Assembly: GCF_002261335.1 (NCBI RefSeq)
Contig: NZ_NEVL01000003.1
Location: forward strand, 1,674,001-1,738,000
DNA: 64,000 bases
Source: Bordetella genomosp. 1
GTDB lineage: Bacteria; Pseudomonadota; Gammaproteobacteria; Burkholderiales; Burkholderiaceae_B
Direction: 5' to 3'
The notes beneath the pieces were generated by a model. It worked only from the letters and a program-made list of their open reading frames with translations, made no database searches and had not been told where the DNA came from. Both the position numbers and the translations under genes were made by a program. Of the stretch, positions 10,798 through 19,725 are shown piece by piece; the first letter of the stretch is position 1, and the number at the start of each line of letters is the position of its first letter.

Positions 10798-12459
10798 ATG
10801 TCGGGACTGTTGCCGTTGCTGGATTTTGCGGGTTACGTCGCCCTGCTGTTGTGGGGCGTTCACATGGTGCAGACGGGTGTGCAGCGCGCCTTCGGCGCGG
10901 CCCTGAGCGCCGCGCTGGGCAAGGCGCTGGGCACCCGCCTGCGCGCCTTCCTCGCCGGGCTGGGCATCACCGCGGTGCTGCAGAGCAGTACCGCGACCGG
11001 GCTGATGATCACCGGCTTTGCCGCCGGCGGCGTGGTGAGCCTCGTGCCCGCGCTGGCCGCCATGCTGGGCGCGAACGTGGGCACGACGCTGATCGTGCAG
11101 CTGCTGTCGTTCGACCTCACCGCCGCCGCGCCGATCCTCATCCTGCTCGGGGTGTGGATGTTCCGCCGCTACCAGCCGGGCCGCACGCGCGACCTGGGCC
11201 GGGTCTTCATCGGCCTGGGCCTGCTGCTGATGGCGCTGCACCTGCTGGTCGAGCTGTTCGCCCCCTTCGAAAGCGCGCCGATGCTGGCCATGATCCTGGG
11301 CGCGCTCGACAGCCAGCCGGTCGCGGCGGTGCTGATCGCCGCCGCCTTCACCTGGGCCGCGCACTCCAGCGTGGCGGTCGTGGTGCTGATCATGTCGCTC
11401 GTGAGCCACGGCATCGTGCAGCCGCACATGGCCTTCGCGCTGGTGCTGGGCGCCAACCTCGGCACCGCGGTCAACCCCATGCTCGAGGGCGTGACCGGCG
11501 ACGATCCGGCGGCGCGCCGCCTGCCGCTGGGCAATCTGCTCACGCGCGTGGCCGGCGTGCTGCTGGGCGTGATCCTGCTGCCCTGGCTGGCGCCGTGGAT
11601 GAACGGCATGTCGGCCGATCCGGCCCGCGCCGTGGCCAACTTCCACACCCTGTTCAACATCGTGGTGGCGCTGTTCTTCCTGCCGCTGCTCACGCCCTAC
11701 GCGGCCCTGCTGACCCGCTGGCTGCCCAAGCGGGCCGACCCCAACGACCCCTCGCGCCCGCAGTATCTCGACGAATGGGCGCACGACGTGCCGGCGGTGG
11801 CGCTGGGCAACGCGGCGCGCGAGTCGCTGCGCCTGACCGACATGCTGCAGACCCTGCTGCTGTACGCGCGCGCCGGCTTCAAGCGCGACAACCGCCATCG
11901 CATGGTGCAGGCGCGCCAGCTCGACGCGGCCGTGGACAAGCTTGAGACCGCCATCACCACCTACGTCGCAACGCTGGACCAGGAAAACATGACGCAGGAA
12001 GACCGCCAGCGGGTCGACAGCATCGTGGCCTTCGCCAGCAACGTGGGGCACGCGGCCGACATCACCTATCACGGCCTGCTCGGCCACATCGGCCGGCTGC
12101 GCAAGCAGGGCCTGGTGCTCACCGCGGAGCAGCGCGCCCGGGTCGACGAGACGCTGAGCGCGCTGCTGGCGAACCAGCGCCAGGCCGCGGCCCTGTTCGT
12201 CAATGACGACCTGCGCCAGGCGCGCGCGCTGGCCGGCGAGAAGGCGCGTTTCCGCACGCTGGAGGCCGAGGCCGCCGAGGCCCACCTGGCGCAGATCAAG
12301 TCGGGCAAGGTGGATTCGGCCGAGGCCGGCGCGCTCTATCTCGACATCCTGCGCGACATGAAGGGCATCAACTCGCACCTGATCGGCGCGTCCGCCTATC
12401 CGCTGCTGGCGCGCCACGGCGAGCTGCTGCCCAGTCGTCTGCGCGACGCGGGCAACTGA
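10798..12459 (+). CDS. Na/Pi-cotransporter family protein with PhoU-like C-terminus
   Basis: This 553-residue inner-membrane protein has the duplicated Na/Pi-cotransporter repeat. Each repeat carries a QSS-type motif: VLQSSTATGLM in the first and a matching AHSSVAVVVL in the second. About eight to ten membrane helices fill residues 1-310. The last 220 residues are helical and charged, resembling PhoU, as in the YjbB/NptA group that moves phosphate with sodium. The start at 10798 has GAGGAG just upstream. In-frame ATG and other upstream starts exist but lack a binding site. Substrate is inferred from the family. Confidence 0.88.
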   Translation: MSGLLPLLDFAGYVALLLWGVHMVQTGVQRAFGAALSAALGKALGTRLRAFLAGLGITAVLQSSTATGLMITGFAAGGVVSLVPALAAMLGANVGTTLIVQLLSFDLTAAAPILILLGVWMFRRYQPGRTRDLGRVFIGLGLLLMALHLLVELFAPFESAPMLAMILGALDSQPVAAVLIAAAFTWAAHSSVAVVVLIMSLVSHGIVQPHMAFALVLGANLGTAVNPMLEGVTGDDPAARRLPLGNLLTRVAGVLLGVILLPWLAPWMNGMSADPARAVANFHTLFNIVVALFFLPLLTPYAALLTRWLPKRADPNDPSRPQYLDEWAHDVPAVALGNAARESLRLTDMLQTLLLYARAGFKRDNRHRMVQARQLDAAVDKLETAITTYVATLDQENMTQEDRQRVDSIVAFASNVGHAADITYHGLLGHIGRLRKQGLVLTAEQRARVDETLSALLANQRQAAALFVNDDLRQARALAGEKARFRTLEAEAAEAHLAQIKSGKVDSAEAGALYLDILRDMKGINSHLIGASAYPLLARHGELLPSRLRDAGN

Positions 12460-12535
12460 TATCGTTGCAGGCGGTGCGCATCCGCACCGCCCGTGGCGCG
12501 GGCCCGCGCCGCCGTCCTGCCCCGGAGCATCCGCG

Positions 12536-13240
12536 ATGTCCCAGCCTGACCTGCCCGTGCAACTCGTGATCTTCGACTGCGACGGCGTGCTGATCGACAG
12601 CGAAATCATCGCGGCCCACGCCCAGTCGCGCGCGCTCGCGCCCTACGGCATCGCGCTCACGCCGCGCGAGCTGGCGCTGCGCTTTGCCGGCATCCCCGAC
12701 CGCGACCAGTGGCAGACGCTGCAGCAGGAACATGGCGTCACCCTGCCGGACCACTTCGAGGCCGACTACGCCGACAGCCTGGAGGCGATCTTCCGCAACG
12801 AGCTGCGCGCCCTGCCCCACGCACGCGAACTCACCGACCTGCTGCGCGCGCGCGGCATTCCGTATTGCGTGGCCTCCAGCAGCGAACGCGACCGGCTGCG
12901 CGTCAACCTCGGCATCGCCGGCCTGGCGGACCGGTTCGAGCCGCATCTCTTCAGCGTGACGCAGGTGGCGCGCGGCAAGCCCTGGCCCGACCTGTTCCTG
13001 CATGCGGCGGCCACGATGGGCGTGGCGCCCGGGCATTGCCTGGTGGTGGAGGACAGCGTACCGGGCGTGCGCGCGGCACGCGCGGCCGGGATGCGGGTGG
13101 TAGGCGACGTGGCCGCCGGCCATATCGGCCCGGGCCACGACGCCAGGCTGCGCGAGGCCGGCGCCTTCGCGATCGTCGACGACCTCATCGAGGTCGCCCC
13201 CCTCCTGCCCGCGCCGGCGAGCGCGGCTCAGCCCAGGTAG
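12536..13240 (+). CDS. HAD-superfamily hydrolase, phosphatase subfamily IA
   Basis: This 234-residue protein has all four HAD motifs. They are the nucleophile DCDGVLIDSE (D14 and D16), a serine-rich motif II (VASSSERDRL), the lysine in GKPWPDLFL, and the acidic motif VVEDSVPGVRAA. A helical cap lies between motifs I and II. It resembles phosphoglycolate phosphatase or beta-phosphoglucomutase-like sugar phosphatases, but the substrate cannot be read from sequence. GGAG lies 8 bases before the ATG. Its 3' end overlaps the convergent dienelactone hydrolase gene by 13 bp. Confidence 0.9.
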   Translation: MSQPDLPVQLVIFDCDGVLIDSEIIAAHAQSRALAPYGIALTPRELALRFAGIPDRDQWQTLQQEHGVTLPDHFEADYADSLEAIFRNELRALPHARELTDLLRARGIPYCVASSSERDRLRVNLGIAGLADRFEPHLFSVTQVARGKPWPDLFLHAAATMGVAPGHCLVVEDSVPGVRAARAAGMRVVGDVAAGHIGPGHDARLREAGAFAIVDDLIEVAPLLPAPASAAQPR

Positions 13241-14019
13241 CGCTGGAACCAGGTCAGCATGCGGGCCCAGCCGTCGCGCGCGTCCTCGGCGCGATAGCTG
13301 GGGCGGTAGTCGGCCAGGAAGGCGTGGCCGGCCTCGGGATAGACCACGAAGCTCGAGGCCTGGCTGGCCTCGCCGCCCGCCGACAGGCGCTGCTTCATGG
13401 CGTCGATGTCTTCGAGCGGGATACTGTGATCCTGTGCGCCATAGAGGCCCAGCACCGGGCCGTTGAGCTTGCCGGCCACGTCGAGCGCCACCTGCTTGAT
13501 GAGCGGGCCGTGCCCGGCGGCGAGCTTGCCGTACCAGGCCACGCCGGCGCGCACCTTGGGGTTGTAGGCGCTGTACATCCAGGTGATGCGGCCGCCCCAG
13601 CAGAAGCCGGTGATGCCCAGGCGCGAGGTGTCGCCGCCGTTCTGCTTGGCCCAGGCCACGGCGGCGTCGAGGTCGGCGAACACCTGCTCGTCGGGCACCT
13701 TGGACACCAGCTCGGCCACCAGCTTGGAGATGTCGGTGTATTGCGAGGCGTCGCCCTGGCGCTCGTAGAGATTGCTGGCGATCGCGAGATAGCCCGCATG
13801 CGCCAGGCGGCGGCAGATGTCCTTGATGTGTTCGTGCACGCCGAAGATCTCCTGGACCACCAGGATGATCGGCAGGTCTTTCTTGCCGGCGGGGGCGGCG
13901 TAGTAGGCCTGTTGCGTGCCGTCGGCCACGGGCAGGGCGAAGTCGCCGTGCACCAGCCCGGCGGCGTCGGTGTGGATCGTGGTGTCGGCGGGCTGACCGG
14001 CGGCGGCGGCGAAATTCAT
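13228..14019 (-). CDS. Dienelactone hydrolase family protein
   Basis: This 263-residue alpha/beta hydrolase has the cysteine-type triad of carboxymethylenebutenolidase: C140 in GFCWGG, D197 in GAQD and H232 in AGHAF. Dienelactone hydrolases open dienelactones in chloroaromatic breakdown, but many genomic members have unknown ester substrates. No aromatic-degradation genes adjoin it, so a general hydrolase role is as likely. AGGAG precedes the ATG at 14019. The coding frame remains open upstream to 14535, opposite the ZIP gene, without similarity. Confidence 0.9.
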   Translation of the reverse strand: MNFAAAAGQPADTTIHTDAAGLVHGDFALPVADGTQQAYYAAPAGKKDLPIILVVQEIFGVHEHIKDICRRLAHAGYLAIASNLYERQGDASQYTDISKLVAELVSKVPDEQVFADLDAAVAWAKQNGGDTSRLGITGFCWGGRITWMYSAYNPKVRAGVAWYGKLAAGHGPLIKQVALDVAGKLNGPVLGLYGAQDHSIPLEDIDAMKQRLSAGGEASQASSFVVYPEAGHAFLADYRPSYRAEDARDGWARMLTWFQRYLG

Positions 14020-14069
14020 GGGGCGGACTCCTGGGAAGGGACAGAGGATCCCGGTGCCCGCCCGCGGCG

Positions 14070-14909
14070 CTAGTGCGAGTGCGGCGCCTCGATCCGCGCG
14101 GCGTCGTGCGCGTGATCGTGGCCGTGGTCGTGGCCGTGATGCATGAACGAGGTGACGCCGTAGATGATGGCGACCCCGATACCGACCAGCACGAGCTGCG
14201 GCACCGCATCGGCCAGCGTGACGCGCTCGTGCATTTGCGGCATCAGGTCGGCAACCGAGATGTACAGGAAGCTGCTGGCCGCGACGACCAGCACATAGGG
14301 CACGAGCCCTTGCGCTTCCTGCAACACGAAATATCCTACACCGCCCCCGATGGCGGTGCACAGGCTGGTGAAGAGGATCAAACCGAACGCGCGCTTGCGC
14401 TGCAGCCCGGCGTTGATCAACACCACGAAATCGCCGAGCTTGTGCGGCACCTCGTGCACGATGATGGACGCGGCGGTGAGCACGCCCAGGATGGGATCCG
14501 TGAGGAACGCGGCCGCCACCAGCACCCCGTCGCACAGATTGTGCAGGGAACTGCCGATCAGGATCAGGAGGCCGCCGCGGCCGGCTTCGTGCCGGTCGTG
14601 ACCCTTGTGATGATGATGGCCGTCGCCTTCGTGGTGATGGCTGTGGCGCAGCAGCGCGATCTTCTCCAGCACGAAGAAGCCGATCAGGCTGGCCAGCATC
14701 AGGGCGAACAGCGTGTGGACGTCGGCGGTGGCGCCTTCGAACGCTTCGGGCAGCAGATGCAGCAGGGCCACCGACAACAGCACGCCGACCGACAGGCTCA
14801 CCATGTGGTGCAGATAGCGCGCGAACACGCGATAGGCCAGCCAGCTCGCGATCGAAATGGCGATCAGACCGCCAGCAACCGTGGCCAGGACGATCCAGAG
14901 TAGCAACAT
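14070..14909 (-). CDS. ZIP-family divalent metal transporter
   Basis: This 279-residue inner-membrane protein has about eight helices. A cytoplasmic loop at residues 89-107 is packed with histidines (HSHHHEGDGHHHH). The metal-site motifs HNLCDG (helix 4) and HEVPHKLGD (helix 5) are those of ZIP carriers. The C-terminus is also histidine-rich (GHDHGHDHAHD). ZIP proteins import zinc, iron or manganese. I chose the ATG at 14909: another in-frame ATG at 14957 would sit upstream of a perfect TATAAT at 14943-14948 that looks like its promoter. Metal specificity is not determined. Confidence 0.88.
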   Translation of the reverse strand: MLLLWIVLATVAGGLIAISIASWLAYRVFARYLHHMVSLSVGVLLSVALLHLLPEAFEGATADVHTLFALMLASLIGFFVLEKIALLRHSHHHEGDGHHHHKGHDRHEAGRGGLLILIGSSLHNLCDGVLVAAAFLTDPILGVLTAASIIVHEVPHKLGDFVVLINAGLQRKRAFGLILFTSLCTAIGGGVGYFVLQEAQGLVPYVLVVAASSFLYISVADLMPQMHERVTLADAVPQLVLVGIGVAIIYGVTSFMHHGHDHGHDHAHDAARIEAPHSH

Positions 14910-14942
14910 GGGAATGGAAACCGGGAGGGGCGAAAGCGCAAC

Positions 14943-14956
14943 ATTATATTGTTTCA
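14943..14956 (-). promoter_or_regulatory. Candidate -10 box and AT-rich palindrome before the ZIP gene
   Basis: On the minus strand TATAAT occurs at 14948-14943, about 34 bases before the chosen ZIP start. The surrounding AACAATATAATGTT is a 14-bp near-palindrome with one mismatched base pair per half (14940-14953). It stands out in a very GC-rich stretch. It could be an operator for a metal-responsive repressor that blocks the promoter. The -35 region is weak. Confidence 0.45.
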
Positions 14957-14957
14957 T

Positions 14958-15303
14958 CCCGGCGCTGGGAAATCGTCCGAGCTCGCCCGCCGGGCCGGCG
15001 GGCGGCGCGCCGCGGCGAGGGGGTGTCGGGCGGCGGCGGGAGGGGCCGGCCGGCGCGTCCAGCGGGCCGTGGCGACCCGTCCCCGGGGTGGGCACCCAAC
15101 GGCACCGCCGTGCCCCTGCGGGGGCGTGCAGCCCCCTGAGAACGTCTCGGTGAGGCTGGCCGCGGGGAAGAATCGATGGGCACCGCCAAAGGAGGCCGGC
15201 AGCGCAGGCCAGCGACGAGGCCCGGTAACGGGCCCCTTCGATGGGGCCGGCGCATCGCGCCCGATCGACGGGCCCCCGGCCCACCCGGCCAGGTCATATG
15301 GCC
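14958..15303. other. Gap between the polA 3' end and the ZIP promoter, no gene seen
   Basis: This roughly 345-bp, extremely GC-rich stretch holds no frame with recognisable protein similarity. It contains several short GC hairpins, such as GGCCCG/CGGGCC at 15219-15234, none followed by a T run. No clear terminator for polA is visible. Confidence 0.6.
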
Positions 15304-18024
15304 TCAGTGGGCCTGCTCCCAGTTGCGCCCCTCGCCCACCTCGGCCACCAGCGGCACGCGCAGCTCGGCCACCTCGCTCATCAGGCGCGGCAGTTGCGCG
15401 CGCACCTGGTCGAGTTCGGCCTCGGGCACCTCCAGCACCAGTTCATCGTGCACCTGCATGATGACCAGGCTCTTGAGCCCCTGCGCGTCCAGCCAGTCCT
15501 GCACCGCCACCATGGCGAGCTTGATCAGGTCGGCCGCGGTGCCCTGCATCGGCGCGTTGATCGCGGCGCGCTCCGCGCCCTGGCGGCGCGGACCGGAGCC
15601 GGCGTTGATGTCGGGCAGCTGCAGGCGGCGGCCGAACACGGTTTCGACGTAGCCCTGGTCGTGCGCCAGGCGGCGCGTGTCGTCCATGTAGCGCGCCACG
15701 CCCGGATAGCGGGTGAAGTAGCGGTCGATGTACTGCTGGGCCGCGTCGCGCGTGATGCCCAGGTTGGACGCCAGGCCGAACACGCCCATGCCGTAGATCA
15801 GGCCGAAGTTGATCGCCTTGGCCGCGCGGCGCTGGTCGGCGCTGACCTGGTCGAGCGGCACGTTGAACACCTCGGCCGCGGTGGCGCGGTGGATGTCTTC
15901 GCCGGCGGCGAAGGCACGCTGCAGATTGGCGTCGTCGGAGACGTGCGCCATGATGCGCAGCTCGATCTGCGAATAGTCGGCCGACAGCAGCACGCGGCCC
16001 TCGGGTGCCACGAACGCCTCGCGCACGCGGCGGCCGGCCTCGGTGCGCACCGGAATGTTCTGCAGGTTGGGATCGGACGAGGCCAGCCGGCCCGTGATCA
16101 CCGCGGCCTGCGAATAGTGCGTGTGCACGCGCCGGGTGGCCGGGTTGATCATGCGCGGCAGCTTGTCGGTGTAGGTCGACTTGAGCTTGGACAGCCCGCG
16201 GTATTCGAGCAGCACCTGCGGCAGCGGGTAATCCTGCGCCAGCTTCGACAGCACTTCCTCGTCGGTCGAGGGCGCGCCGCTGGCGGTCTTGCGCACCACC
16301 GGCAGGCCCATGCGGCCAAACAGGATCTCGCCCAGCTGCTTGGGCGAGTTCAGGTTGAACGGCTGGCCGGCGAGCTCGTAGGCACGCTGCTCCAGCGTCA
16401 ACATCTCGCGGCCCAGCACATTGCTCTGGCGGCCCAGCTCGTTGGCGTCGACCAGCACGCCGTTGCGCTCGATCACGTTGAGCACGCGCGAGACCTCCAG
16501 CTCGAGCTGGTAGGTGCGCTCCAGGCCGGCATCGGCGGCCACGCGCGGACGCAGGGCCTGATGCAGCTGCAGGGTGAAGTCGGCATCCTCGGCGGCATAG
16601 AAGCCGGCCTTGTCGATCGCGACCTCGTCGAAGCCGATCTGCTTGGCGCCCTTGCCGCACAGATCTTCGTAGTTGACGCCGCTGCGGCCCAGGAAGCGCT
16701 GGGCCAGGTCGTTGAGACCGACGCCGCGATGCGATTCCAGCACATAGGCCTGCAGCATCGTGTCTTCGGCGACGCCCTTGAGCGCCACGCCCTCGTTGGC
16801 GAACACGTGCGTGTCGTACTTGGCGTGATGCAGCAGCTTGGGACGCAGCGGATCCTCGAGCCAGCCGCGCAGGCGCTCGATCACCTCGTGCTTGGGCAGC
16901 TGCGCGGTGACGTCGGGGCCGCGGTGCGCCAGCGGCACGTAGCAAGCCACGCCGGGCGCCACCGCCATCGACACGCCGACCAGGCGCGCCTGCATCTCGT
17001 CGAGCGAGGTGGTTTCGGTGTCGAGCGCCACCAAGGCGGCCTCGTCGACCTGCTTCATCCAGACTTCGAGATCGGACCACTCGGTGATGATCTGATAATG
17101 CGCCTCGACCGGCGCCGCGTGCGCGGCCTCGACCGCGCGGGCGTCGCCGGTGGGCACGCGCTGCGTCTCGCCGCTCAGCTCGCGCAGCCAGGTGCGGAAG
17201 CCATAGCGGTCGAACACGCGCATGAGGGTCTCGTTGTCCTGCGGACGCGGCTCGAGATCCTGGATGCCGGTGATGTGGCCGGTCAGGTCGCAGTCGCACT
17301 TCACGGTGAGCAATTCGCGCGTGAGCGGGAAATTCGGAATCGCCTCGCGCAGGTTGTTGCCCGCCACGCCCTTGATGTCGGCGGCGTGCGCCACGAGGTT
17401 GTCGATCGACTCGTATTCGCCCAGCCATTTCACGGCCGTCTTGGGCCCGACCTTGGTCACGCCCGGCACGTTGTCGACGGCATCGCCGACCAGCATCAGG
17501 TAATCGACGATGCGCTCCGGCGGCACGCCGAACTTGGCGACCACGCCGGCCGGATCCAGCGTTTCACCGCTCATCGTGTTGACCAGCGTAATATGGGGAT
17601 CGACCAACTGCGCCAGATCCTTGTCGCCGGTGGACACGATGGCGTGGATACCCTGCGCGGCCGCCTGGCGAGCCAGCGTGCCGATGATGTCATCGGCCTC
17701 CACGCCTTCGATGGCCAGCAGCGGCCAGCCCATGGCGCGGATGGTCTCGTGGATCGGCTCGATCTGCGCCGCCAGGTCTGGCGGCATGGGCGGCCGGTGC
17801 GATTTATAGTCAGGATAGAGGTCGTCGCGAAACGTCTTGCCGCGCGCATCGAAAATGCATGCGGCATACTCTGCCTTATGATCGTGAACCAGCTTCTTGA
17901 GCATGTTCACGACGCCATAGATAGCCCCGGTCGGTTCGCCCTGGGCATTGCGCAGATCAGGCATGGCGTGAAAGGCGCGGTACAAGTAGCTCGAACCGTC
18001 TACCAGCAACAAGGTTTTTTTCAT
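15304..18024 (-). CDS. polA: DNA polymerase I
   Basis: This 906-residue repair and Okazaki-fragment polymerase is full length. The N-terminal 5'-nuclease runs to about residue 300. The 3'-5' proofreading domain keeps its acidic residues: DTETT near residue 335, HAKYD, and YAAEDADFT with the Exo III tyrosine and aspartate. The polymerase domain shows DYSQIELR (motif A), RRAAKAINFGLIYG (finger helix) and VHDELVLE (motif C). The ATG at 18024 gives MKKTLLLVDGSSYLYRAFHA. That start codon overlaps the start codon of the divergent LOG-family gene by two bases. Confidence 0.97.
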   Translation of the reverse strand: MKKTLLLVDGSSYLYRAFHAMPDLRNAQGEPTGAIYGVVNMLKKLVHDHKAEYAACIFDARGKTFRDDLYPDYKSHRPPMPPDLAAQIEPIHETIRAMGWPLLAIEGVEADDIIGTLARQAAAQGIHAIVSTGDKDLAQLVDPHITLVNTMSGETLDPAGVVAKFGVPPERIVDYLMLVGDAVDNVPGVTKVGPKTAVKWLGEYESIDNLVAHAADIKGVAGNNLREAIPNFPLTRELLTVKCDCDLTGHITGIQDLEPRPQDNETLMRVFDRYGFRTWLRELSGETQRVPTGDARAVEAAHAAPVEAHYQIITEWSDLEVWMKQVDEAALVALDTETTSLDEMQARLVGVSMAVAPGVACYVPLAHRGPDVTAQLPKHEVIERLRGWLEDPLRPKLLHHAKYDTHVFANEGVALKGVAEDTMLQAYVLESHRGVGLNDLAQRFLGRSGVNYEDLCGKGAKQIGFDEVAIDKAGFYAAEDADFTLQLHQALRPRVAADAGLERTYQLELEVSRVLNVIERNGVLVDANELGRQSNVLGREMLTLEQRAYELAGQPFNLNSPKQLGEILFGRMGLPVVRKTASGAPSTDEEVLSKLAQDYPLPQVLLEYRGLSKLKSTYTDKLPRMINPATRRVHTHYSQAAVITGRLASSDPNLQNIPVRTEAGRRVREAFVAPEGRVLLSADYSQIELRIMAHVSDDANLQRAFAAGEDIHRATAAEVFNVPLDQVSADQRRAAKAINFGLIYGMGVFGLASNLGITRDAAQQYIDRYFTRYPGVARYMDDTRRLAHDQGYVETVFGRRLQLPDINAGSGPRRQGAERAAINAPMQGTAADLIKLAMVAVQDWLDAQGLKSLVIMQVHDELVLEVPEAELDQVRAQLPRLMSEVAELRVPLVAEVGEGRNWEQAH

Positions 18025-18706
18025 GGTTACAAAGGCAGAGAAAGAGACTCCCGCCGGCATGCAAATACCGGTGATTATGTCAGAGATAAAGACGGCGGCC
18101 GAAAAGCTGACGCATATCGGGCCGGCCGTGAGCGTGTTCGGGAGCGCCCGGATCAGCCGCAACTCGCCGTACTACGAAACCGCCGCGCAGATCGCGGCGG
18201 GCCTCGCCGATGCGGGCTTCGCCGTGATCGCGGGCGGCGGCCCCGGCATCATGGAGGCCGCCAACAAGGGCGCCTTCGAGGCCGGCGGCACCAGCATCGG
18301 GCTCAACATCAACCTGCCGCACGAGGCCCACAATAACGAATACCAGACCATCAGTCTGCAGTTCGATTATTTCTACTCGCGCAAGGCCACGTTCTTCATG
18401 CACAGCGCGGCCTATGTCTCGATGCCGGGCGGCTTCGGCACGATGGACGAGCTGTTCGAGGCCCTCACCCTGATCCAGACCGGCAAGGTGCCGCCGGCCC
18501 CGATCATCCTGGTGGGCAGCGAATTCTGGCATGGCCTGGTCGACTGGCTCGGCGATCAATTGCTGGGCAACGGCATGATCGGCGCGCACGACCTCAACCT
18601 CTTCATCATCGAAGACGATCCGAAGAAGGTGGTGCGCCGCGTGGTCGAATTCTTCGAGCAGGCCAACGTGCCGGCCGAAGGCTACGCGCCGTCGCTGCCG
18701 GCCTGA
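18023..18706 (+). CDS. LOG-family Rossmann-fold nucleotide phosphoribohydrolase-like protein
   Basis: This 227-residue protein (TIGR00730/LOG family) has the defining motif PGGFGTMDE near residue 135 and the upstream SRKATFF segment. Plant and bacterial LOG proteins release cytokinin bases from their riboside monophosphates; many bacterial members act on AMP or have unknown roles. Three in-frame ATG codons are possible: 18023, 18059 and 18077. The first has AAGG eight bases upstream and is listed, but it adds about 18 residues before the conserved SEIKTAAEKL. It is divergent from polA. Confidence 0.85.
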   Translation: MVTKAEKETPAGMQIPVIMSEIKTAAEKLTHIGPAVSVFGSARISRNSPYYETAAQIAAGLADAGFAVIAGGGPGIMEAANKGAFEAGGTSIGLNINLPHEAHNNEYQTISLQFDYFYSRKATFFMHSAAYVSMPGGFGTMDELFEALTLIQTGKVPPAPIILVGSEFWHGLVDWLGDQLLGNGMIGAHDLNLFIIEDDPKKVVRRVVEFFEQANVPAEGYAPSLPA

Positions 18707-18713
18707 GCGGCCC

Positions 18714-19586
18714 TCAGCGGAAATGCGCGACCACCGCGTCGCGCACCTGCCCCGCGCGCGCGTCTTCGCCCGCGCGCGGCGGCAGCGCCTCGAACACGGC
18801 CTCGCCCAGGGGCGGCAGCCGGTCGGCGCCGCGCCACGCCACGATGCCGTCGATCATGGCGCCCTGGTTCAGGCACGCCACACCCAGCCCCGCGGCCAGC
18901 GCCATCTGCAGGCCGGCCACGCCGGTCGTCACGTGCGACACGCCGTAAGGCACGTCGGCACGGCGCAGCACCGCTTCGGTGTATTGGCGCAATGAGCAGG
19001 ATTCGGTGAGACACAGCAACGACAGCGACGCGTCCTGCGGCTGGCCGTCGAAGGCCTCGCCCGCCAGCCAGGCCAGCGGCTCGCGCCGCAGCACCCAGGC
19101 CGGGTCCGGCTCGCTCTCGCCCGAGGCCGCCTCGCGCACCCGCATGGCCACGCCCACGTCCAGCTCGCCGCGCGCATAGGCCGCGCGCACCAGGTCGCTC
19201 TTGGCGATCTCCACCCGCAGCCGCAGGCCCGGATAGGTGTGCTTGAGCCGCGCCAGCAGCGGGCTGATCTCGTTGGGCCGGAAGTAGTCGGTGATGGCCA
19301 GGCGCAGGTCCCCTTCGAGCGCCAGGCCGCGCATGTCGCGCTGCGCCTGCTCGGCCAGCGCCAGGATGCGGCGCGCGTAGTCGAGCAGCCGCACGCCCGC
19401 CGGCGTGAGTACGGCGCCGCTCTTGCTGCGCTTGAACAGCACCTGCCCCGCCCGCTCCTCGAGCTTGCGCACCTGTTCGCTCACGGACGACTGCGACAGG
19501 AACACGCGCGGCGCCGCCGCCGTCAGGCTGCCCGCGTCGGCCACGGCGACGAAGGTGCGCAATTGATCGAGGTCGAAGGAAGCCAT
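18714..19586 (-). CDS. LysR-family transcriptional regulator
   Basis: This 290-residue regulator has a winged helix-turn-helix at residues 1-65 (FVAVADAGSLTAAAPRVFLS, then SSVSEQVRKLEE) and a C-terminal substrate-binding fold that senses an unknown effector. The start MASFDLDQLRTF fits the family; upstream in-frame starts do not. It is divergent from a tautomerase gene with 139 bp between them, the usual arrangement for a LysR protein and its target. The shared gap carries the dyad GATGGATTCCATC. Confidence 0.9.
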   Translation of the reverse strand: MASFDLDQLRTFVAVADAGSLTAAAPRVFLSQSSVSEQVRKLEERAGQVLFKRSKSGAVLTPAGVRLLDYARRILALAEQAQRDMRGLALEGDLRLAITDYFRPNEISPLLARLKHTYPGLRLRVEIAKSDLVRAAYARGELDVGVAMRVREAASGESEPDPAWVLRREPLAWLAGEAFDGQPQDASLSLLCLTESCSLRQYTEAVLRRADVPYGVSHVTTGVAGLQMALAAGLGVACLNQGAMIDGIVAWRGADRLPPLGEAVFEALPPRAGEDARAGQVRDAVVAHFR

Positions 19587-19628
19587 GGCAGCGGAGGGCG
19601 CACCGGGCCCACATCCATCAGTAATTTC

Positions 19629-19641
19629 GATGGATTCCATC
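19629..19641. promoter_or_regulatory. Candidate LysR operator dyad
   Basis: GATGGATTCCATC is a perfect dyad (arms GATGGA and TCCATC around one T). It lies in the gap between the divergent LysR gene and the tautomerase gene, and a second perfect dyad TTTCCGGAAA follows at 19655-19664. Position suits regulator binding. Which protein binds is inference. Confidence 0.4.
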
Positions 19642-19725
19642 ATATCTTCCCGCTTTTCCGGAAACAAGGCCGTCCCTAGACTGCAGTCATCCGGCCACAC
19701 CGGCCGTCCCGCCCAGGAGCGTCTC

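Noticed and set aside
15241..18336. A 1031-residue plus-strand frame opposite polA
   Set aside because: It is an antisense frame of a clear polA gene, of low-complexity composition and without any domain.
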